DNA of 64,000 nt, taken from the NCBI GenBank assembly GCA_017871115.1, contig JAFCIZ010000006.1:4464001-4528000 (forward strand), read 5' to 3'. Source of the stretch: Cunninghamella blakesleeana. Its lineage: Eukaryota > Mucoromycota > Mucoromycetes > Mucorales > Cunninghamellaceae. Shown piece after piece: positions 49,034 to 60,511 of the stretch. Each line of letters starts with the position of its first letter. Positions within the stretch are counted from its first letter, which is position 1. The notes beneath the pieces are model-generated. The model ran no database searches. It had not been told where the DNA came from and worked only from the letters and a program-made list of their open reading frames with translations. The position numbers and the translations under genes were made by a program.

Positions 49034-51719
49034 ATGCCTAGAAATCGTTTTATTTGCCGTTGGAAAGACTGTCGTCAACTATTTGATAATGTTGAAGTAT
49101 TATTCGAACATCTATCTGATGACCATGTTGGCCGGAGAGCCACTAATAATTTATGTTTAACTTGTCATTGGAATGATTGTGGAGCTACAGCAGCTAAACG
49201 TGATCACTTAACGAGCCATTTAAAAGTGCACTTGCCTTTTAAACGTAAGCTTATTTCATTTATTTATTATTACTACTATAAATATATTTTATATCCTTTG
49301 ACTAATATATAAATATTTTTTATCTTTATATATGTAGCACATATTTGTCCAGTAAATAATAGAATAAAATTTATCGCCAAGGAAGTCTTGACATAAAATT
49401 AACATTATCTTTTTTCTCTCTCTTTCATTTTATTACTATTATTATTATAATTACATATAGAAATGCAGAAAACCTTTTAAGCGACCCCAAGACTTGAAAA
49501 AACATGAAAAAACGCATACAATTGAGCACCAAGGTATAAATCCACACATTTTTTTTATGAATTCATATTAATACAAATTAACAATAGCTTGGCGTACTCA
49601 ATTTTTTTTATTACATTTTATTCTTTTTTTTTTTTTTTTTAATATTCAAATTTGAAGCATCATTGTTAAGTAATCAACCTGGATATAAACCTGTCAGACG
49701 TCGGCGTACTACAAACAGTAATACAAAAAATCAAGCTAAAACAGTACCATCATCTATGCCAGCAACTGCATCACTTTCTCTTCCATCAGTATCATTAAAC
49801 AATACCAATACTACCTTATCTTCAAACAATTTAGCTTCATTACAACCACAACAACAATTATCACACGAAAAAGGTAAACAACAACAGTTTTATTTTATTT
49901 TATCTTTAATATGTATATACAGTTTTTTTTTTTTTTTGGAAAAAAAAATTAATCATTTCTACTTTTTAATATTAATTTTATAATATTTATAGATCATAAT
50001 GAGTACATTGATTTATTATCTGGTAGTAGCCCAAGTATTGGAAGTACTCTTACTGATCATAGTTACAATAGCCCAGAAGCACAATATAATCATATTAGAA
50101 ATACAGGTTTCTTTGGTCAACAATATAATAACAATAACAGTAGGGATCAAGACCCATTACAAGATTTAATTCAGTCTGTCTTAAAAAATAATGAAAATTC
50201 TACTGCACCTACCTTATCACCTACCTACGACCATGAAATGATGCAACGTTTAAATTCCATTTCGTATATCATGCACCAAAAACAAAACAACTTTACCTTA
50301 CCTGTCACTGAAGCAAGTGAAATCAATGCATTACAAAATTGGTTAGAGCAATTGTCAGCAAATATTCAAACAAATGGGTGTTTATATCCTAATATAGCCC
50401 CCCCTCCTTCTTCTTTATCTTCTTCTTCTTCTTCACCTTCCTCACCTTTACATCCGTCTTCCTTTACTTATGATACATTAGGCCATCAAATGGTTGATAC
50501 ATTTGAAGTAGATCACCAGGACCAAACTTTATACCCAAGTCATAAACCCATTTCATCCTCTTCATCTATTTCAGAACAATCATCATCTTCTCCTGATAAT
50601 AATAATAATGCTACTGCTCGTGCATATCCTTGGACATATGTCATGCAAGCAAGTCAGCATTTATTTTCTGGATTATATTCAACACCTACTAATACTAGTG
50701 CTACTACTACTACCACAAACAACAATGCTATAAATCATTTGAATTCTTCCTCGTCATCTACCTATTTATCTACTTCTACTGCATCCTCAGCTTCTTTATC
50801 TACCTCATCACCTAAATCTACAACTACGTATATGGATACCACCGGAATAGAAACCGGAATAGAAACGGAAGCTACTGCAGCAAATCATCATCATAACAGT
50901 GGTATTGTACCATCGTTCTGGAAAGCAGAATGTTCACCAAATCAACCCAAAGATATTGAATTACCCTCCATTGATGGCCCTCATCCTTCCGAAGAAATTG
51001 ACTTTACAAATAATAATAATAATAAAAACCAACAACCTCAACCTCTTCAAGAGTTTGAAACAAAGCAAATCGAAGCAACACCGTTTATTGTCGCACAAGA
51101 AAATCAAAATCATCAAGGATTATATGAAACAAAGAAGGAAATGATGCACATGATTAATGTATTTACTTCACCTCCATCAAAGCAACAAAATGATGGAAAA
51201 GAGAGTGAGAAGAAGGAAAAGAAGGATCATGATAAAAATAGTAATTCACCTGCAGTAGCAGCAGCATCAGCAGCAGCACATTCTACCATTTATGTTGTTA
51301 CCAATGAAGAAGAAGATCAACATCGTCCAATGAAAAACAGCAAAAATGATATCATCTTAATTTCTCACAACAGTGAAGATCAAAAAAAGAAAAAAGTGAG
51401 TATTAAAGATGAAATAGTTGAACATTTATATTCGGAAACAAGTAATAGTTCAGATGATGATGAAGATGATGACGATGATGACGGAAAGGATGAAACACTT
51501 TATGCTGATCTTGCAGGTTTAGTTAAAAATATATCATTAAAAGATGAAGAAACTGAAAATAAAATACGTGAGCGTCATGCTCAATTAGTGGATCTACTTT
51601 GGAAAGCAACGATCCGAACTTTGTCATCTAACCATTCATTAAAAATGAATAATAACAAAAAATCATTATCATCGTCATCTACTGAACAATTATATCCTAC
51701 ACCAACAATCATTTCTTAA
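49034..51719 (+). CDS. PacC/Rim101 pH-response transcription factor
   Basis: Five exons, 49034-49244, 49338-49351, 49461-49533, 49658-49873 and 49993-51719, give 746 codons plus stop. Three C2H2 fingers: C8-C13-H26-H31 in [15 protein letters not shown]44-C49-H62-H66 in [17 protein letters not shown], and C74-C77-H90-H94 in [18 protein letters not shown]. Motifs HVGRR-TNNL and KRDH(L/I)TSH are the family signature; these fingers recognise GCCARG. Exon 2 is a 14-nt micro-exon inside finger 3. The rest is Ser/Thr/Asn-rich with acidic patches ([12 protein letters not shown]) and a YPNI motif at 303-306, matching the YPx(L/I) sequence that PalA/Rim20 binds before proteolysis. Alkaline-pH activation by the Pal/Rim pathway is expected but inferred. 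Confidence 0.92.
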
Positions 51720-53504
51720 TTTATTTATTTATATATTATATATTATTGTCATTATTACCCACTTCATTTTTTTTATTTTATTTTATTTATTTAAAGAAAA
51801 AAATAATCATTGCCGTCATTATTATTTATTTATTTTTTCCCTCCCCAACATATGAATATTTTAGTATAGAAAAAATAATAATAAAAATAAATGTAATTTT
51901 TAGTATTATAAAATATTAAGTAATCAAAAGGAAAAAAAATATTATAAATAGAGCAACCGACATTCGGCTATTATTTTATCTGATTCAATTAAAAAGAAAA
52001 GAAAGAATTTAGTTTTTTTGAAAAAATAAGAGTATGCAAGTTCATAGAGTGAGTAAAAGAAAATGAGCGAGAATGAAAAGAAGAGAGAACTTCTATATTT
52101 ATCTATATATTCCCATATATATATGAATTAAATATAAATATAAACCTCGCTTTCTTTTTTATTTTTCTTTTAATAATTTAGATATCTCGCTTTATATGAA
52201 TGGTCCAATAAGATAAAATCAAAAAAAATCAAAAAATCAAAAAAGTACAAAAGGTGTGTTACGTACTTTTGATTATTTTAAGTTGTATAACAACCTTTAA
52301 ACTAATTAAATGGCTGGGATTAATTTAATTGATATGCAGATAAAGTTTTTGACTTTATAATAATCACCTTTTTTTTTTCTCATAAATATAACTTGTATAT
52401 ATATATATATGTAATTCATTTATTTATAATAACTATAATCATTATAATCATAATGACTATACTACTAAAATAATATTATAATAATAAAAAAATAGCTAAA
52501 AAGTTATATAGGATAGTATTAATTAAAACAAAGGTAGATATTGCTAAGTAACTAATTTTGCATAATAATAATTATAACACCTGACCACCACACTCTTTTT
52601 TTTTTTTGTGCCTTTAAATCAATAGAAAAATGAAAAGTTGAATATCATATTATCTTATGATTTATATGTAAACTATTTATATGTATATGTATATTTATTT
52701 ATTTATATGTATATATATATATATGTTAGTTAGTTTATAGACTTGTTATATATATATAGATATACATATATATATATGTATATACAACATTAATATATTT
52801 ATTTTATTACATTTGGTTAAAAAGAATAAAAAGGTCAGATTATTTTTTTAGGTGTGACAATTTCCAAAAAAGTGGTGCCCCATTTTTGGTAAGCTGAATT
52901 AGAAAATAAAAAAAATTCGATTTTTTTTTCCTTTCCATTCGTTCTTTTTCTTTTCTCTTTCTTTGTCTCTCTTATTTTATATTTTTTTCCCATTCTAACA
53001 TTTTTTTATTACTATTTCTTGAAAAAAAAATTATTCTAGACTTTATTACCACACCTTTATATAATTGATTGGTAAATATAAATTATTATTATAAAAAAAA
53101 ATAACTCATCATAACAACATAAAAAAGAAAAATTAGTTTTATTAAAAAAAAAATATTTTTTTTATTCTTTTCGTTTTTTTTTAAAAGAACAATAACAATT
53201 TTGTTTTTTTTTTTAAAAAAAAAAAAAGGAAAAAGGATAAAGAGGACCACACTATTTTTAATACAATATTACATTTATTACGCGAAAACATAAATTAATA
53301 TATAGTGCACGTGGTATTTATTATAACAACATTAACAATAACTATAGTAACAATATAATAATAGTAAAAAATTATACAGCAATATTTTCAAGCAAACTTC
53401 TTTCGTTCTCTCACACACATACCTACAAACACTTTTAAATACAACATACATACATATACATAATTCTATTTCAACACATTCTTTAGAAATAAATTATTTT
53501 TATA
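51720..53504. other. long spacer and promoter of the hexokinase-like gene
   Basis: About 1.8 kb. It contains TA microsatellites (about 52708-52724 and 52745-52782), a T-run/A-run palindrome at about 53204-53227 and pyrimidine-rich tracts (52921-52975, CTTTTCTCTTTCTTTGTCTCTC). The last 120 bp hold CACACACA-type and CATACATA repeats that look like a leader. No gene supported. Confidence 0.45.
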
Positions 53505-55548
53505 ATGTCATCATTAACGAATAAACCAACTAAAATGGAAGATATCGAGGCAATGTTTCAAGTGTCCAATGAAAAACTAGATATTTTAATAAAAGGATTC
53601 AGCGATGAAATGAAAGCCGGTTTAGCCAACGATTATAACAACGAACAAGTGAAAAGAAATCTTTTAAAAATGATTCCTTCTTATGTTACTGGTAAAAAAA
53701 AAAAGAAGAATAAGCTGTCGTAATGATTACAGTATATGTATATATATATCTGATGAGCAATAAAACAAAAAACATAAAATGATCTAGGTATGAAATAAAG
53801 CAATTATAATAATTAACTATTTATATATAGGTCATCCAACGGGTAATGAAAAAGGAACATATCTTGCATTAGAAATTAGTGGTGTGGATATATATGTTTG
53901 TCAAGTCAAATTAAAAGGAGATGGAGGGAAGTTAGCTATCAATCAATATCAGTATAAGATCCCTGATTATTTTACAGCTGGAGACGATATTGGGGTATTA
54001 ATTGATTATGTGGCAGGTTGTGTTGCCGATTTTCAAACAAGAGTAGGGATCAGTAACAATAGTAATGAACGTACTTATTCTATGGCCATTAGTGTTGGGT
54101 TTGCCGTACGTCAAACAGGTTTAGATTGTGGGGTCATCATTGCTTTAGAACATGGTTTTGAATTTCCTAATGCTATTGGTTGTAATATAGTCGATTTATT
54201 TCATCAAAAATTCCATGAAAAAGGGTTAGCTATTAAAATTGTGGCTATTGCAAATGGTAATAAAAATAAAAATAAAGTTGATAAAGAAAAAGATATATTA
54301 TTTTATCTATTTTTAAAATAAAATAAATGGTTACCTGCACTTATAAATATACTAAACATCTCTTTTATTAATATATGTATCATAAATTTATTTATTTTAA
54401 TTTAGATGCTGTTTGTACATTATTAGCTCATGCATATCAACATCCTTCTACTCGAATTGGTATTGTACATGCTGCAGGTAAAAATAAAATTAAAAAGATG
54501 ATCATTCAGTATAGTGGACATTAAATAAAATGATAAAGTGGAGCAATAAAAAACTTTATTTATCTAAAAATTAACTTTATATATTATATTTAGGTACAAA
54601 TTGTGCTTATTATGACAAAATATCCAACATGAGTGCCTTTTTATCTCAACAAGAAAATGCAAATATCAATTTAAATCAAGAAATGATCATTAATACTGAA
54701 TGGTGTAATTTTGGAAGTAAACAATATTTACCAATGACGATCTTTGATCATATATTAGATAGTGAATCCAATAATCAAGGCATACATATTTTCGAAAAAA
54801 TGACCACAGGAATGTATTTAGGGGAACAAGTCAGACAAATATTGATTCATTTATTAGATCAAGGCATCCTATCGTTTAGTACTTCTACCACAAACGATAA
54901 TAATAATAATAATAATAGTAGTAGTAGTAATAATAATAGTAATAACAATAACAATAATGAAAACGAAGATGGAGAGGACTGTTTACTACGTGTTCCTTAT
55001 CAATTTGATACGAGTTACATGTATGTATGTGAAGCAGATGAAGATTTGGATACTCTTGAAGACACGCGGGTCGTGCTCGAGGAAATGTGTAAAGTAGGTC
55101 CAACAACTTTGGCTGATCGTGAAATCGTTAAAAAGGCTTGCGAATTGGTTGGGAATCGAGCAGCCATCTTACTTGGCGCTAGTATCGCAAGTGTAGTGAA
55201 ATATATGTTTGAACATAAAATTGGTATTGATCAACCTAATGGATTTGCTATTTGTAAGTGAACTATTATACATTTTATTATTATTATTTCACAATATATT
55301 AGAATATTTCATGTTAATCATTAATATATATATATATATATATTATAGCTATTAGCGGCGATGTATATAAAGATTATCCTTCCTTTCACCCTCGTGTATG
55401 TGAAGCCTTAAAAGCTTTAATACCGGATGATATGGCTGCAAAATTATCGGTAGGGATTGTTAAACATTCAAGAATTGTTGGAGCTGGTTTAGTGGCTATG
55501 ATGGCTGAAAAAATGGAGCAATATGAAAATGAAATGGATACAACTTAA
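53505..55548 (+). CDS. divergent, possibly inactive hexokinase
   Basis: Five exons, 53505-53691, 53831-54256, 54406-54477, 54594-55253 and 55349-55548, give 514 codons plus stop. Overall order and length follow fungal hexokinases: sugar-side residues are kept (catalytic-type D205 in IANDAVCTLL; E264 in INTEWCNF; E296 in HIFEKMTTGMYLGE). But the phosphate-1 loop, normally LDLGGTNxRV, is LEISGVDIYV (residues about 75-84), the Thr-Lys pair before GF is E169-H170, the GTGTN loop is AAGTN, and the late DGSG is replaced by KHSR. These changes make ATP binding and sugar phosphorylation doubtful. Regulatory, non-catalytic hexokinase-like proteins are known in Aspergillus (HxkC, XprF), so a sensor role is plausible. 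An Asn/Ser run at about 330-350 is an insertion. Confidence 0.88.
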
Positions 55549-55678
55549 AAAATGACAACATTTTAATATAAACATATATTCCATTACTATTACTATTACT
55601 ATATATTACCATTTTTAATTATTTTTTCTTTCTTTAAAAGAAGAAAAAGGGTTAAAAATAAAAGAAAAAAAAATCTCA

Positions 55679-55718
<40 letters not shown>

Positions 55719-56139
55719 TACGGTTTAAAAAACCCTTTTAATGTTTACATTTAAATTATCTATCAACCCAATTTTGTAGTAAAAAAAGAAAAGAGTTGAA
55801 AATTAATAAAACCTTTGCATCCCTCTCTTTTTTTTTCCCCCTATTAAAAATCAATAAAAAAGTTTATTTATCACATCACACCAGATAAGCTTGTAAAAAC
55901 ATCGAGTCTAGTGAAGAAAATTTATTTATTTTTTTATTTTCAGGTAAATGGTGATAAGATTTATATATACTTAGTATAATTGGTGCTTTTTTTAAATAAG
56001 TTTTTATGCAAAAAGAATTTCATTTTTGTATATTACAAATATGAAAAAAAAATCAAATATTTTTTACATTTTTTATAAAAATAAAAGAGTAAAAGTTTAA
56101 ATTCATTAATCAAAGAAAAACACATTTATTTAAAAGAGT

Positions 56140-56162
56140 GTCGATTTTATAAAAAAATCGAC
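56140..56162. repeat. perfect inverted repeat, 9-bp stem
   Basis: GTCGATTTT, five bases, then AAAATCGAC: a perfect 9-bp stem in a spacer with few other G/C-containing words. It lies 244 bp before the first coding-like relic and about 590 bp past the hexokinase-like stop, so it is too far away to be that gene's terminator. Function unknown. Confidence 0.6.
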
Positions 56163-56405
56163 GATCAGCTTAATCATAGTCGAAGTTGCATTTTTCTTAA
56201 CTTGGAATATTCCCGCTATTTTATATTTCATTTTTTTTATTTTTATTTATTTCTATATAAAAATATTGTATAAAATTACTTCAAAGGTAAATGAAATAAG
56301 TGATCCATAATTTGTGTTAAAATTCAAATTTATTATCTTATTCTATTGTACATAATAATCAATCTTCTATGTTACATTATTAATTTCTTTACCCTTATTT
56401 TTTAA

Positions 56406-57640
56406 AAGCGCGCTTTTTCTACTTTGTGCGACGATTACCTTCCTTATGATAAAGACTTTGCTGAAATAAAAATTGAATTCATTGATAAACAAAACCTTTA
56501 AAAAATAAAATATAATAAAACAATGAGGGGTAAAAATAACTAAACTCAGTAAACTTTTTCACTATTATTATTTTAAAATAGGTGAAACTCAGGTAACCTT
56601 ATCAAAACTTAAACATATTATGTATGGATCTGACTTTGATAATCTCGATAAAAAATTCAAGGTAAGTTGCTTAGTTTTAAGAAAAATGATAACATAGATA
56701 AGTAAAAAAAAAAAATTGACTTCTATATATACTTATTTATTAAAAAAAAATATTATATATATATATATATTAATAGTACTAGAAATATTTTTAATGAAAC
56801 TAAAGAAATTGAAAAAGAAAAACAGACGTTAAAAAAAATTATCAAAGTAGATAGCAAGATTCACGCTAATCACAATTCAGACTAAGGTACCTTATGAAAA
56901 TAACAATCCTTTACTTATGAATTATTTTAATATAACCGTACTAACACATATATATACTCATTATATTATATAATCAATCGTTAGCCATTTTATACCTTAT
57001 TTTGTCATTATATGTGTTTATAAATTATTTTTATATATTTATTATTAAATTACACATTGCAGTTACTCATCATCATACGTTCATTTTTCATTTTTCATTT
57101 TATACTAATTTATTATTTAAAAATTATTCTATGCTAAATTTCAAATATTATATATTTATATATATATCATTTGAATACTTTTAAATTTTGACTTAGCCTT
57201 GGTTATATAGTTTATTTTAATTTTTTCTTTTAATTTACCTCCTCGATTTTTTATTAATGAATACATACAAAAAAGGATATGATTTTTTATTTATGATAAG
57301 AGTATCATAAATATCATTATATATAGATGCTTCACTATATATATGATAAAGTACTAAATCGTGTATAAAATGTTATTGAGCTATCATATCTCTGTTTTGA
57401 CAACTTTTTTTTTTGCTATTTTTATTCCAGATTATGAATAATCTTCATAAAATAAAACCATCTTTTTTATTTGTTTCAGCTGTTAGGAATATGTCAGGAT
57501 CCAGGCTAAATTATCTATATAAAGAATTGGTTCTTTTGTAGTAAAATCATCAAATTCCAAGCCAGATGGCACTCTTGTTTACAAAACAAGTAAGACCGAC
57601 ATTATGTTTATCTCTTCTAATATTCTCGATAAGTTCGGTT
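56406..57640 (+). pseudogene. broken gene remnant of unknown family
   Basis: Several plus-strand fragments look like exons of one lost gene. 56406-56498 reads KRAFSTLCDDYLPYDKDFAE and continues IKIEFIDKQN. 56577-56660 follows an AATAG acceptor and ends at AAG|GTAAGT: ETQVTLSKLKHIMYGSDFDN. About 56783-56884 reads NIFNETKEIEKEKQTLKKII to a stop. Around 57550-57635 there is SSNSKPDGTLVYKTSKTDIM. The frames do not join without stops, no start is found, and the stretches between are A+T-rich, so this is a relic rather than a gene. The plausible splice signals suggest a host gene and not a retrocopy. I do not recognise the family. Confidence 0.4.
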
Positions 57641-58386
57641 TTTTTCTTTTTTTATTTTCTTCTATATATTTACTAATTTGTCTTCAACTAAACTTGAAAT
57701 AGGTAAATTATGGTATTTTTTGATTATTTGATACATTTAAATATATTGATATATAAACCAGTATTTTCTTTTCTGGATAATTCATCTTTAATAGAACCAT
57801 CTAACATTAAGACAATCCACCTTAGTCACTTTATATATGTATACTGAGAACTTATTAATATGCTTTTTTTTTAGTGAGTCGATTTATATTGATTCTATGA
57901 TCAATACAAATGCTTTTTGAAAATTTGAGTAACAATAGTTCTAAGGATCTTTAAAAATAAAAATAATACCAACAAGTATATAAAAAAAAGATTGATCAGA
58001 ATTTATGTCATGTAGATTTTCATTGTTCCAAATTTCAATGTTTATATAGCTAATATACTCTATAACACTGATAAAAAAAAGGTTTTGATATATTTCATAT
58101 ATATCTATCCATCGATTAATAAATATTCATTAAAATGAAAATAAAGATAAATATTGTACGTATAATTCATTCCATGAATATAATATATATGAAGGGATAT
58201 ATATATATATATATATTTATCTGTTTATTTTCGGTAAGCATTCCATAAAAAAAGAGATTATTACTATTCCATAAATACATGTTCCTTTTTCCTTACTTTT
58301 ATATTATTTATTATTTATAGAATGAAACATCATTCATAATAATAATAATAATAATAATAATACATTTTTTATTTTATTTTATTTTT

Positions 58387-59956
58387 TTATACAATATAAT
58401 TTTTTAATTTTCGTAAACGTGCTACAGCATCATCTAATACGTCATCAGTTTTACAAAAAGCAAATCTTGCGAAATCCTTTGCCAATGGCCAGTGGTCTTT
58501 AACGTAAAATTCAGAAGGGGGAATAGCCACGACACCAATTTCTTTAGCTAACCAATAACAGAATTTGAAATCATCACCACGTTGGTGTAAGATATCAGGG
58601 AAAGGATAATCATCTTTAGGATAGTTGATTTTGGATGTATTGACAAGGATATAATAAGCACCATCGGGAGTAGTATAAGGTAAATTCAATTCATCAAATA
58701 AGGTTGCTAATTTTCCACGTTTAGTTAAATAATTATCGATTTGATTTTGAAAAATAGGTTGTGTTAAAGAAGCTTCTAAACCAGCAGCGATGGCTTCTTG
58801 ACATGGGGAATTGACACAAAAGACAACTCGGGTTTGAGCTGCAAAAGAATATTTAATTAAATGTTCAGGACCAATTAACCACCCTACACGCCATCCTGTA
58901 GCACCAAAACTTTTTCCACCAGATCCAACTGTAATGGTACGATCCCAAAATCCTTCCAAGGTTGCAATACGAGGGAATTTTTCAAGAGGTGGGTAATATA
59001 ATCTATCATACTATGCAATAGTTATGTATATATTCATATTAATAGATGAATAAATATATACATTTTTCTTTTTACTCCTTTTTATAATATATAATATTGA
59101 AAGACCACTTACCACTTCATCAGATAAAATAATTAAATTATGCTTTTCAGCCACTTTACCAATAGCGCGTAATTCTTCTTCATCAAATACTTTGCCAATA
59201 GGATTATGAGGTGTATTTAAAACAATGATTTTTGTACGAGAGGTGATTTTAGATTCAAGTTCGTTTATATCTAATTTCCATTCTGCTGAAGAGATATTTC
59301 GAGTGGATGAATCATCTGGTGCACGAAGAGGAACATAAACTGGTTTACCTCCGTTCATTGTAATATTAGACTATTTTTATTTATTTAATTTTATAAAAAA
59401 AAAAAAAGGAACATTAGTTATAGACTATTAATATATATATTAAAATACAATGATAATAATTACTTACAATATATTGGTCAAAAAAGGGTTCCATTACGAT
59501 TACTTCAGATCCTTCATCCAAAAAGGCAGCAAAAGTTGCAAACATAGCTACATAATCAAATAATTAATAGAAATAATAAAAATAACAATATTAATAACAA
59601 TTAATATTTATATATATAATGATTCATCTTATTAAAATATTTCTCTCCTTTTTAATAATAACTAGCCATCCTATTTTTTATAATAGTGATATATATATAT
59701 CTCTATAAATATACCTTCATTGGCACCAGCAGTTACAAGAATTTCGGTTTCAGGATTAAGTTGACGACCAAATTCAGAATTATAAGAAGCAGCTAAAGCA
59801 TTTCTAAGTCTAGGACGACCACGAGGGTGACTATATTGATTTGCTTCAACAATATCAATAGCTTCTTTAGCAGCATTTTGAACAACTTCAGGAGGACCAA
59901 AACTATAATAATACATACCAAATAAAATAGTCGACTATTTAATATACATATATTTC

Positions 59957-59988
<32 letters not shown>

Positions 59989-60322
59989 CAACCCTATTTA
60001 AGTATATATATGACATACTTCATAAAACCTTGTCCTAAATTAATAGCTTTAGTTTCTATAGCTAAAGGTGTAAAAATTGACCAAACTATAATTTCATTGT
60101 AATAAGAAAAAGAGAGAAAACACGTTATATTACTTGTGTATAAAACCTTATCTTTTTTTTTTTTTTTACAAAGTTACTATTACCATCTTGATCAAACTTT
60201 GCTACACGTTTGGCAGGAGTAATATTATTATTATTTGACATTCTTATTTTAGATGTAGTTGAAAAAGTAGCTCGTCGTAAAGAGGAAGAAGAAAAAAGAT
60301 TTATAGAACGTCGAAGCAACAT
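58387..60322 (-). CDS. kynurenine/aromatic aminotransferase (class I PLP)
   Basis: Six exons, 60322-60184, 60085-60019, 59902-59715, 59547-59468, 59370-59113 and 59010-58387, give 451 codons plus stop. The N-terminus MLLRRSINLFSSSSLRRATF is Arg/Ser-rich without acids, a likely mitochondrial presequence; an internal ATG could give a cytosolic form. Then AINLGQGF, NQYSHPRGRPRLRNALA, VTAGANEG, LNTPHNPIGK (the conserved N-x-P-H-N-P), ILSDEVYDRL and SGGKSFGATGWRVGW with the PLP lysine at K277. This matches the kynurenine-oxoglutarate transaminase / cysteine-S-conjugate beta-lyase subfamily (yeast Bna3, human KYAT1/KYAT3), which makes kynurenic acid or transaminates Gln and aromatic acids. All PLP residues are present. 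Substrate preference is inferred. Confidence 0.9.
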
Positions 60323-60511
60323 TTAAAAAAAAAGAAAACGTGAGGGAGAAAAAAAAGAGTTTAAATAAAAAAATATTAGTGATTTTTATTTTTTTTAAAA
60401 ATCAGACTACCAATGATATTTAATTATTTTATGTTGATGCTTGAAATGGATGGTGTCATTTTCATGTAACCTTTTTTTTTTTTTTTTATTGTATATTTTT
60501 ATATAATTAAT

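Larger units (their letters stand above)
55549..58386. other. long spacer containing gene relics
   Basis: About 2.8 kb with no intact gene. It starts with a TTA trinucleotide run (55681-55711) and A-rich sequence, includes a perfect hairpin at 56140-56162, then coding-like fragments between 56406 and 57640 (listed). The part next to 58387 is the 3' flank of the aminotransferase gene, with TA and TAA microsatellites (58197-58217, 58338-58362). Confidence 0.5.

Noticed and set aside
50899..51144. Alternative frame inside the PacC effector region
   Set aside because: Shadow frame of the Asn/Lys/Gln-rich coding sequence.
57002..57184. 60-codon plus-strand frame between relic fragments
   Set aside because: Tyr/Phe/Ile/His string from A+T-rich DNA; unlike the neighbouring relic fragments it has no balanced composition.
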